Assembly (NCBI GenBank): GCA_023431345.1
Contig: JAEYWK010000105.1
Span: 44,942 to 108,941 of the forward strand
DNA: 64,000 nucleotides
Direction: 5' to 3'
DNA from: Pseudomonadota bacterium
GTDB taxonomy: Bacteria; Myxococcota_A; Polyangia; Polyangiales; Polyangiaceae
Every line of letters begins with the position of its first letter. Within the stretch, counting starts at the first letter, position 1. Shown piece by piece: positions 9,497 through 16,277 of the stretch. Position numbers and translations under genes: made by a program. Under the pieces are notes generated by a model that was not told the DNA's origin, did no database searches, and saw only the letters and a list, made by a program, of their open reading frames with translations.

Positions 9497-10504
9497 TTAG
9501 AACTGCTCGCGAGATCGCTTTCGCACCACGTCAAGCGTGCGGAGCGCATCACGCAGGCTGGCAATGCGCGATGGCTTTGGTCCCGGCGCACTGCACCAAG
9601 CAACAAAACGGCCGTCGCTCGCAGATTCATCCACTTCTGCAATCACGGCCGCACTGCTTGCTGCGGCTGCAACGCGAGCGTGACGCGCTGCTTCGAACGC
9701 CAGAAGAACCGTTTCGGTGGGCGCGGGCCACCTCAACTGGGCGTAGAGGCTGCCATGGCGGGGCAGCGCACCGTACGAGCCCACATGAATGAGGTCGCCG
9801 CGCTTACCCATGAGATCAAACTGGAACCCGGCCTGCGCGACGAACTGCGGCAAGTACATCAGCACTCGTGCCACCAAGCTTGTCGTGCTGACCTTCGGCG
9901 AAAGTCGGTGGTCAGGGAGATAGACCGCACGGCGTGGATCCCCAGCCGCCGTGTAGCGCGCTCCGCCGAAACTCGCCTCGACGAAGGTCTGTAGCTGACC
10001 GTCGAACTCTGACGTGCAGACGCGGAACTCCACCGGTTCATCCAAAACAGGGCGCTCGAAAGCTGGCGTGGATCGAGCCGGGCATACGCGCCGACAGTGG
10101 CTGTTTTCGCCAGTCGGCATCGCTGTGGTCACCAGCGGCACGACGATGGTGCTCGGGACGACGAACGCGGACCTCGGTTGGCCAAACACCGATCGGGCGA
10201 TAGCTCGGTCGAGCATAGGATCAAACCGAGCAGTCCGATGTCGCAGCGCGAGATTCCAGGCGCCGTTGGCGAACCAAGAAATAGCGTCCTCGTCCGTCGA
10301 CACGAACCCGTTGCCAACGTGTTGGTGCTGCCGCCATCCGGCGAGGCGTAGACGAGCGAGGCCACCATGGTAGTCGTGGGCGAAGGTGAGCACGCTCGAG
10401 AACGACCTCACGAATATTGCTGGCCCAGCAGTTCCTGCTGGCGATCGCGCGAGTGCAGCCGCGAGCTTGGCGGGAGCCCTGGGCCTAGTGGTCATCTGCA
10501 CCAC
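9497..10504 (-). CDS. Unknown 335-residue protein overlapping the ParB/radical-SAM gene
   Basis: Starts at ATG 10504, with an alternative ATG at 10495. Either start overlaps the 3' end of the ParB/radical-SAM gene, implying translational coupling and joint function. The protein appears soluble, mixed alpha/beta, with a compact central part (VYLPDHRLSPKVSTTSLV, then MGKRGDLIHVGSYGALPRHG). No catalytic motif or signal peptide was recognised. As the direct partner of a ParB/radical-SAM protein it may help bind or process the same substrate, which is inference. Confidence 0.65.
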   Translation of the reverse strand: MVQMTTRPRAPAKLAAALARSPAGTAGPAIFVRSFSSVLTFAHDYHGGLARLRLAGWRQHQHVGNGFVSTDEDAISWFANGAWNLALRHRTARFDPMLDRAIARSVFGQPRSAFVVPSTIVVPLVTTAMPTGENSHCRRVCPARSTPAFERPVLDEPVEFRVCTSEFDGQLQTFVEASFGGARYTAAGDPRRAVYLPDHRLSPKVSTTSLVARVLMYLPQFVAQAGFQFDLMGKRGDLIHVGSYGALPRHGSLYAQLRWPAPTETVLLAFEAARHARVAAAASSAAVIAEVDESASDGRFVAWCSAPGPKPSRIASLRDALRTLDVVRKRSREQF

Positions 10505-12785
10505 CGTTCACTGGCAGAAGCGTGCAGTCGGCGCTCGTAGCGTTGGTGAGCTTAAAGCAGTTGCACTGTGCGTTGCAGAAGCCAATTTCTCGCCGCAGCT
10601 CGTGTGTCTCCTTGCACAGCGACACCCAGGGTCGGCTGTCGCTTCCAGAAAATGCTTGCTGCGCGAGCTCGCGCACGCGCTGGTAGACACGCCCGCGGTC
10701 GGCCATGTGGAAGTGCGTCCCCTCGCGCACCTCCGCAACCGCAGGTTCCCATTCGGGCGGAGGTAGCCCCCACCAGGCACGGAAGGTATCGATTTGTGCG
10801 CTCTTTTCGCGATGCGTGCCTAGCGTCAGTATGGTGGGCTTGAGCCCGATGTTCACCATGTCGCGGAAGAAGTCGGCGTAATGGTCCTCCCACCCCTCCG
10901 GCGTCAGGATGGGGTCGATGCGTGCGCGGACCTCGAAACCCATGTCTTGCGCAAACCGCAAGGCTTCCAGACGCTTGGAAATGGGTGGCGTGATGCGTTC
11001 GAGTGAATCGCGGAACTTGCCCTCCCATAGGTCGGCGATTGGCTCGGGATTGAGCGACATCGTCACCACCACGTTCGGGATGTTGCCTTTGAACCGCCCG
11101 AGCTCCGTGATCTCATCCAAGTAGCGGACGTTCGCGCTCTTGGTGAGGAGCACCAGCTGGTTGCCGAGCGGATTCGAATTGCCGTCGAGGAAGAGCGGGA
11201 TCAGGCGCCGTGCGTGACCGGTCACTCCCTCCCACAGCAGCGAGTCAGCGCAGTCGATGCCCAAGCCGAGCGTGTCCCGTCCCGTGCGTTCGCGAACTCC
11301 TTTGCCATCGACCCACCAGGCCTTGGCATGGAGCCACTTGGCGGCGAATCGCTCGAAGTCCGAGCCGTTGTCGTAGACCACGGGGCGAAGCGGGTCGCGC
11401 ATTTCGCGCCACGTGAGCATCAAGAAGCAGGTTCGGCAGCCGAATCCGCACGCGCCCGAGCCGATGGCGAGGTCGCCCCAGAGCGGCGGGCAGAACGTGT
11501 TCTCGTCCCCGTGGTAGGCGAACTTCAGGAGCTTGGTACGCCGTTCGGCGAGGAGGATTGTCATCGGGCGGGGGAGGCCCGAGACAGCTGGGAGCACGGT
11601 GAAGGGGCGGAACGCGCCCCGTGCAATCTCCTTCTCGATGAAGGCGTGCTCGTTCGTGCGGCCGTACGGACCTGCGGTAGCGACGGCCAGATGAACGCGA
11701 CCACCAGCGTCTCGCTCGACGATGTTCCTTACAGCGTCATCGGTGGAGTGTGGCGGTTCGGAGGCAGGTTGCTTCCGATTGCCGCGCCGCCCGCCCTTGT
11801 CCGGTATTGGAACGATCTCCAGCGAGACTGACGACTGTGCGTCCTTCCCCACGCGCACAGAGTACGACTTGCCCGCGAGCTCGATGCTCTGCGGCATACC
11901 GTCCTTCCGCAACTCCACGGTCACGCTGCTGATGACCACAGCCGCGTCGACCGGTACCAGTCGCTTGGCGCGCTTGGGCCGCTGGAGCATCTTGCGTACT
12001 TCCGTCTCGACGTCGGCCTTGGCCTGCTGGAGCTCCGCAGAGGCAGCATCTACGTTGCTGAGCTGCATCGCGCTGCGCACCGTTTCGCGGCCCTCGGCTT
12101 CGCGGACAAGCGCAGCAGCAGCCGTCAGAGACAATGTTCCGGAGTCGACCGCGTCGTGGAGCAGCTTGGGCGCCACCGGCGAGAAGAACACTTTCCTGCG
12201 ATCTGCGACGCTGTTTCGCGATTGTCCAGCGTCGCGCGCGACGGCGGACAGCGTGTCGTCACATCCGTTGCTTCCAACGGAAGTCAGGTCATTGCGGAAG
12301 CCGCGGCCTTTAGAGTGGACTTGGTAGAGGCGTTGTTCGAGTTCCGCCAGCTTGGAGGACTTGAGTTTGCGCACGTGTGCGCTGGCCACCGCTGCGTGCA
12401 GCATCATGGTTTCCTCGGCTTCCGCCGTGAGGTCTGTCCGGACAATCACTGGGACGAGAGGCAAGCGCGCGTCCAACGCCGCCTGGCGGCGCCGGTGCCC
12501 GTCCAGAATGACTCCTTCGCCACTCGCGCAACCGGCACCGGTAATGATCAGCGGTTGGAGCACCTTGTCGTCGCGCACGGACGTGATCAGCTGCTCCTCC
12601 AGCTCGGGTGAGGCGAAGCCCAGCGCAACCTGCCAGACGGGGTGGTTGCGGAGCTCTCCGGGCGGCTTCCATTCGATGGCCGACTGCCACGTTGGCTTCG
12701 CAGCGTTCTGGTCCACGGCGGCTCGGATTGGTTTCGGCTCGTCGCCCGCGTTGACGGGCGTGGTCGCGCTAGCTCGGGTATACAT
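10485..12785 (-). CDS. ParB-like DNA-binding domain fused to a spore-photoproduct-lyase-like radical SAM domain
   Basis: 766 residues. Residues about 50-150 form a ParB/Srx-type N-domain with the signature VILDGHRRRQAALDARLPLVPVIV (GHRRR at 96-100), followed by a KorB/ParB-like helix-turn-helix near 180-200 (LSAVARDAGQSRNSVADRRK). After a linker, the C-terminal half has CGFGCRTC with Cys446, Cys450 and Cys453, the CX3CX2C [4Fe-4S] motif of radical SAM enzymes. LLTKSANVRYLDE, MSLNPEPIADLWE and ARIDPILTPEGWEDHY follow in the order seen in spore-photoproduct-lyase-like proteins. ATG 12785 has GGGGGA upstream; the frame opens at GTG 12842, but that codon lies in a DNA motif repeated elsewhere. 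A DNA-directed radical reaction is inferred. Confidence 0.85.
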   Translation of the reverse strand: MYTRASATTPVNAGDEPKPIRAAVDQNAAKPTWQSAIEWKPPGELRNHPVWQVALGFASPELEEQLITSVRDDKVLQPLIITGAGCASGEGVILDGHRRRQAALDARLPLVPVIVRTDLTAEAEETMMLHAAVASAHVRKLKSSKLAELEQRLYQVHSKGRGFRNDLTSVGSNGCDDTLSAVARDAGQSRNSVADRRKVFFSPVAPKLLHDAVDSGTLSLTAAAALVREAEGRETVRSAMQLSNVDAASAELQQAKADVETEVRKMLQRPKRAKRLVPVDAAVVISSVTVELRKDGMPQSIELAGKSYSVRVGKDAQSSVSLEIVPIPDKGGRRGNRKQPASEPPHSTDDAVRNIVERDAGGRVHLAVATAGPYGRTNEHAFIEKEIARGAFRPFTVLPAVSGLPRPMTILLAERRTKLLKFAYHGDENTFCPPLWGDLAIGSGACGFGCRTCFLMLTWREMRDPLRPVVYDNGSDFERFAAKWLHAKAWWVDGKGVRERTGRDTLGLGIDCADSLLWEGVTGHARRLIPLFLDGNSNPLGNQLVLLTKSANVRYLDEITELGRFKGNIPNVVVTMSLNPEPIADLWEGKFRDSLERITPPISKRLEALRFAQDMGFEVRARIDPILTPEGWEDHYADFFRDMVNIGLKPTILTLGTHREKSAQIDTFRAWWGLPPPEWEPAVAEVREGTHFHMADRGRVYQRVRELAQQAFSGSDSRPWVSLCKETHELRREIGFCNAQCNCFKLTNATSADCTLLPVNGGADDH

Positions 12786-12822
12786 GGTGTCCCCCAAGAT
12801 GCGGGGTACCGGCCTCCGCGGC

Positions 12823-12842
12823 AGGGGGAGATTTTCTTTCAC
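12823..12842 (-). promoter_or_regulatory. Shared 20-bp motif, copy A, upstream of the ParB/radical-SAM operon
   Basis: Read leftwards, GTGAAAGAAAATCT is followed by CCCCCT. Exactly 18 bases later comes CCGCAT, then the start codon 13 bases on. Copy B at 13603 has 19 of 20 bases identical and the same 18-base spacing to CCGCAT. It is likely a promoter or operator shared by two operons. Confidence 0.65.
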
Positions 12843-13595
12843 ATGGCACGAACCCCGCTGACTCCAGCTGAATCGGATAAGCTGGCCGCCGACCTCAAGC
12901 GCCGAGGCATTCGTCGCTTCGTGGAGTTGTTCCGTTCGCGGCCTTCACGTGCCTGGGTGCGAAAGTGGACGGCTGAGTTTCGACGCTGCACTAAGGAGGC
13001 GACAGAATTCAGGGGTGCGCTGGACGCGCTTCAGCGTGGAAGGTCGCGAGAGGAGCTCGTAGCGGGTCGAACCGTGAGCGTTCTTCGAGGCGACCCCACC
13101 AAGCAGCTCAGCGCGCTCCTTGATGCTCGTGGAATCGACCTCGAGAGGCGCCGCTGGAGCCCAAGGGCGTTCGCTCTGTTGCCGAATACGGTGCAAGATA
13201 TCCTTCTCAATTGCGACACCGCTGCCGGCTACATGAGGAGGGAACGCCAGGCGCTTAGGTCCCAGGAATTTCCCCTATTTGACCTTAGCCACTGGCACCA
13301 GTTCGTCATCGCATCATTCGCATGGCGTCCCCTAAGGCCCATGCCGCCGAGCGACGGCCCAACGTGGAATTCGGGGCCGCCGAATCGGCTGTACCTCATG
13401 CGGCCTCGCGATCTAGCACTTGTCAGCTACATTCTTCGCGTGGAGCGTCGGGGCGTGGACAGCGACGGTGCGAATGCTCGCATCACAGAAGATGCTGGAG
13501 AGCTTGAGCGAATCATCGAGGAGCACTGGGGCTACACTCAGTCGGATCGCGAGCAGTGCTTTGCCCCCGCGGGAAGTGCCCTGAATCCGCCCTGA
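12843..13595 (+). CDS. Unknown 250-residue protein between two inverted copies of a motif
   Basis: ATG 12843 directly follows copy A of the 20-bp motif, with GGGGGAG 13 bases upstream; the longer open frame to 12642 lies inside the opposite gene. The N-terminal half is rich in Arg/Lys and helical (SDKLAADLKRRGIRRFVELF, then WTAEFRRCTKEATEF). The C-terminus is acidic. No transposase, nuclease or methylase motif was seen. The gene is boxed by the inverted copies at 12823 and 13603. It may belong to the reverse-transcriptase operon or be an independent cargo gene. Confidence 0.65.
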   Translation: MARTPLTPAESDKLAADLKRRGIRRFVELFRSRPSRAWVRKWTAEFRRCTKEATEFRGALDALQRGRSREELVAGRTVSVLRGDPTKQLSALLDARGIDLERRRWSPRAFALLPNTVQDILLNCDTAAGYMRRERQALRSQEFPLFDLSHWHQFVIASFAWRPLRPMPPSDGPTWNSGPPNRLYLMRPRDLALVSYILRVERRGVDSDGANARITEDAGELERIIEEHWGYTQSDREQCFAPAGSALNPP

Positions 13596-13602
13596 CGTCC
13601 GC

Positions 13603-13622
13603 GTGAAAGAAAATCTACCCCT
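13603..13622 (+). promoter_or_regulatory. Shared 20-bp motif, copy B, upstream of the reverse-transcriptase operon
   Basis: GTGAAAGAAAATCT followed by ACCCCT, then 18 bases, then CCGCAT at 13641-13646 and ATG ten bases further on. It differs from copy A by one base in 20. The gene that follows has no clear ribosome site, so a nearly leaderless transcript is possible (inference). Confidence 0.65.
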
Positions 13623-13656
13623 CTGGGTGGCGAGCGGTGACCGCATAGTGTCCCGC

Positions 13657-13848
13657 ATGAAGCCCCGCATTCCCGCGGCGGTCATTCGTCGGCTTTCGGT
13701 GGAGGCCGACGTTGATCCGCGCACGTTGCTCAAGGCGTATCAAGACCAACCCGTTCGTGGCATGGCCGGGACTCGCGCCAAGCGCGCCCTCGCTGCTGCC
13801 GGGTACAACGTCGCCGTAGTGAAGAAGAAGATGCTGAGGAGGGGGTAG
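13657..13848 (+). CDS. 63-residue peptide with a LacI-type HTH-like pattern
   Basis: First gene of the reverse-transcriptase chain. The pattern VDPRTLLKAYQDQPVRG followed by TRAKRALAAAGY resembles the helix-turn-helix of LacI-type regulators, in which a Val/Thr recognition helix is followed by a final AAxxLGY helix. ATG 13657 is preferred; the open frame to GTG 13603 begins exactly at the repeated DNA motif, which is better explained as a control site. The stop TAG shares one base with the GTG start of the next gene. It could be a small autoregulator of the operon. Confidence 0.6.
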   Translation: MKPRIPAAVIRRLSVEADVDPRTLLKAYQDQPVRGMAGTRAKRALAAAGYNVAVVKKKMLRRG

Positions 13849-14135
13849 TGGCCGCGGTCTGCAAGCGCGGCGTGTTGCGTGAGCCATACGTGTCGCGCCT
13901 GGGTCGTGGCCAACGGCTCGTTCACTTCCCACAGGGCGACGGCGTCTGCTGCATCGCCCTGGACCCCTCCCTTGATGCGGCCGCGGTGCGCGATGCGCTC
14001 GCCGACTCTGCCAAGCGCCTGCGTCGCGGGCTAGCTTGGGTTCGCACGAAGGAAGCGGAGTTCGGCGTCTCGGGCACCTACAAGGACGTCGTCAAGCCTG
14101 TCGCCACTGCGCAGCGCACCAAGAGGCGTGGATGA
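13848..14135 (+). CDS. Unknown 95-residue protein coupled to the reverse transcriptase
   Basis: GTG 13848 shares one base with the preceding stop and has GAGGAGGGGG just upstream, a strong ribosome site. Its own stop overlaps the reverse-transcriptase ATG as ATGA. It contains a possible beta-rich start (RLVHFPQGDGVCCIALDP) and a helical second half with basic residues. No family recognised. The tight coupling suggests a stoichiometric partner of the reverse transcriptase. Confidence 0.7.
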   Translation: MAAVCKRGVLREPYVSRLGRGQRLVHFPQGDGVCCIALDPSLDAAAVRDALADSAKRLRRGLAWVRTKEAEFGVSGTYKDVVKPVATAQRTKRRG

Positions 14136-15262
14136 CGGCGAAGCCGGTGACGTCCGGGGTGGTCTCGCTCGACCGCTGGCTCATGAACGAGGACCTGCTC
14201 ACGGCCATCGCCCTGCGCCTACGCCGTAGCCGCGGCGCCTGGACACCGGGCGTCGACGGCGTCGTCGGCCATGACCTCTCGCCTGCTGATTGTCGTGCCC
14301 TCGCCATCGAGCTGGCGGGTGAGGTGCGGAATGGCACTCATGAACCGGGCGCGCTGCGCGAGCTCTTCCGACGACGGGCAGGGAAGGTCCGGCGGTTCAA
14401 GGTTCCCCCCTTCCGCGATCGCGTGCTGCAGGCCGCACTCCTCCAAGTGATGGAGCCGCACATCGCCTGCCAGTTGGCACCGGGCACCTATGGCGTGCGC
14501 GGCTCCGATGCGCACCTGGCGGTGAGCGACGTAGCTGTCGCTCTGGAAGCGGCTGCCCGCATGCAGGAACTCGACGGACAAGTACATCTCGTAAAGACAG
14601 ACGTCGCCCGCTTCTTCGACTCCATCCCCCTCGTCCCCCTGCGGAAGCTCATCCGGAGAACGTTCGGGGGGCGTCGGATGAACCGCCTCATCGCTGCCAT
14701 CTTGGAACAGGGCCAGCGCAGCCCCGGCTGCGGGCTGCCGCAGGGCGCGCCGCTCTCACCCTTGCTCGCCAACCTGTACCTCTCCGACCTCGACTGGTTC
14801 TTCGAGCATCGAACGACCGTGAGCTGCGCGCGCTATGTCGACGATTTCCTCGTGGTCGCTCCCGGCGGCCTCGACCGCGCCAACGCGAACCTGTTGGAGC
14901 TCGACCGGCAGGTTCATCTCCTCGGGCTCAAGCTCAACATGGAGAAGACCTTCATCGCGCCGGCGACAGATGGCGCAGATTTCCTGGGTTTCAGGCTCCG
15001 GCTTGGTGCTCAGGGTGTTGAAGTGACCCCCAGTGAAAGGAGTGTGGCCAGACTCAAGAAACGGCTCGATGAAGTTCCCCGGGACGGAAATACATCCGTC
15101 CACCTCCACTCGGCTAAGGTCGCGTGGGCCGCCTACTTCAGCGACCTGGTACCCGAGGCTTCGGCCATCGGGGATCGACTCGTCGCCGCTGAGCTCGCGG
15201 CCCGGCTGCTCCGGCAGCCGGTGGCGAAACCTCCGTCAGGACTACCGGAGGAACCCGCGTGA
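14132..15262 (+). CDS. Reverse transcriptase, group-II-like and stand-alone
   Basis: 376 residues. RT motifs appear in order: GVDG (residues 40-43), a motif 2-like GTYGVRGSDAHLAV (118-131), LVKTDVARFFDSI (motif A, Asp157), GLPQGAPLSPLLANLYLSDLD (motif B, 201-221), YVDDFLVV with catalytic YVDD at 235-238, then GLKLNMEKT and ADFLGFRLR. The QGxxxSP form argues against a diversity-generating-retroelement RT, which usually has GxxxSQ. There is no VTG-type retron signature, no HNH endonuclease and no obvious full maturase domain. The start ATG at 14132 overlaps the previous stop; the stop overlaps the next GTG start. A defensive or priming role on the element is inference. Confidence 0.9.
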   Translation: MTAKPVTSGVVSLDRWLMNEDLLTAIALRLRRSRGAWTPGVDGVVGHDLSPADCRALAIELAGEVRNGTHEPGALRELFRRRAGKVRRFKVPPFRDRVLQAALLQVMEPHIACQLAPGTYGVRGSDAHLAVSDVAVALEAAARMQELDGQVHLVKTDVARFFDSIPLVPLRKLIRRTFGGRRMNRLIAAILEQGQRSPGCGLPQGAPLSPLLANLYLSDLDWFFEHRTTVSCARYVDDFLVVAPGGLDRANANLLELDRQVHLLGLKLNMEKTFIAPATDGADFLGFRLRLGAQGVEVTPSERSVARLKKRLDEVPRDGNTSVHLHSAKVAWAAYFSDLVPEASAIGDRLVAAELAARLLRQPVAKPPSGLPEEPA

Positions 15263-15843
15263 GCTCATACGTATCAGGGAGCGGAGCGGGTAAGCAGCCG
15301 GCGCGGGCGAACGTGGCGCGTCTGCGCTCGTTGATCGGCGACGCGGTGAGCGTGGAGGAGAACTGGCCCATCGATCCCCGAGAGCTCGATGCTCTAGAAG
15401 AACTCGACAATGACCGGCTCGGTGAACTCCGGGGGGAGCTCGTCGGAGCGAGGGCTCACTACGGGGTCGAGCTCCAGCAGACGCAGCTGGCGCTTCATGT
15501 TCATCGGGCGGCTCGGCTTCAGCTGCGTCGGGCGCTCGCCAATTCGTATGTCAACCAGGGGGCACTCGACTCCGCGCTAGCTCACATGCCTGACCATGAG
15601 GCGCTTCATCGCCGCGAGCTCTTCAGCCGTGATCGCGCTCGGCGTTTCAATCGTCTCCTCACATTGCTCCTCACCGCCATCGAGATGGTGGACGAGGAGA
15701 TGCACAGGCGAATCAAGGCGGCAGGCTTCAACGTCTTGCGCGGGCACGCCCATCTTTTCCGGACCGACCAGGCGCGGTTCTACCGTCGACGGCGGCGCCG
15801 CCTGCGCAAGAACGCCCTTCGTGTCCAGGGACGGCGTTCATGA
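15259..15843 (+). CDS. Helical basic protein downstream of the reverse transcriptase
   Basis: 194 residues. GTG 15259 overlaps the RT stop as GTGA. The protein is almost entirely helical, with an acidic first third and a strongly basic end (RFYRRRRRRLRKNAL). Its charge and position recall helical-bundle accessory proteins of some RT systems, such as Avd of diversity-generating retroelements, but there is no sequence evidence of homology. It probably binds nucleic acid or the RT. Its stop overlaps the ATG of the next ORF. Confidence 0.7.
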   Translation: MSSYVSGSGAGKQPARANVARLRSLIGDAVSVEENWPIDPRELDALEELDNDRLGELRGELVGARAHYGVELQQTQLALHVHRAARLQLRRALANSYVNQGALDSALAHMPDHEALHRRELFSRDRARRFNRLLTLLLTAIEMVDEEMHRRIKAAGFNVLRGHAHLFRTDQARFYRRRRRRLRKNALRVQGRRS

Positions 15844-16277
15844 ACGAGTGCTCTGAAGACTTCCTGCGGCAGCTGGAGGCCGAGTACTGCGCCGAGCTGG
15901 CGTCCGAGCTCAGCGAGGTGGACTTTGAACCGCCCACACCTGAGGAGCTGCGCCGTCGGCACCAGACCGAGCGTCGAGCGCGGTGTACGTGGGCGCGGCA
16001 GGTATCGCGCCGGCCGGCAGCTCGAGCAAGACACCTGCGTCGCCGCCGGCGTGTGTACGGTCGACGCCAGGTTCAACGTGGGCGTGACCGTCGGCGGCCC
16101 CGTTCGTCAACCGTGCGTTGTCCACGAGGAGATCCGGATGGCGACGCTGACGCAGATGGTCGCCTCGTTCCTGCGGAAGCTCGTGGGCGAGTCGGGGATA
16201 AGAGTCTTGGTGAGCCAATTGCGCACGGTCAACAGCACGCTGCGGTTCCCAACGCGGGAGTCGAGGCATGCGGGTGA
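15840..16277 (+). pseudogene. Small gene with disturbed reading frame between the RT accessory gene and the integrase
   Basis: ATG 15840 overlaps the previous stop (ATGA). The first ~45 residues (MNECSEDFLRQLEAEYCAEL and on) have coding-like third positions. After about 15975 this frame turns into Arg-rich, non-coding-like sequence. The +2 frame looks coding for about 16 codons (AVYVGAAGIAPAGSSSK), and then the +1 frame from about 16030 (DTCVAAGVCTVDARFNVGVT and on) has almost only G/C third bases up to the integrase start. Two indels, decay or frameshifting are possible. The annotated frame runs 10 bp into the integrase gene. Confidence 0.5.

Noticed and set aside
12823..13622. Inverted copies of the 20-bp motif as ends of an insertion sequence
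   Set aside because: The enclosed 250-residue protein has no transposase features, no target-site duplication is visible, and the spacing to CCGCAT and start codons fits a promoter element better.
13657..16277. Diversity-generating retroelement or retron
   Set aside because: The RT has QGxxxSP rather than the DGR-type GxxxSQ, no template/variable repeat pair with adenine-specific differences was seen, and no msr/msd-like hairpin with retron signature precedes the RT.
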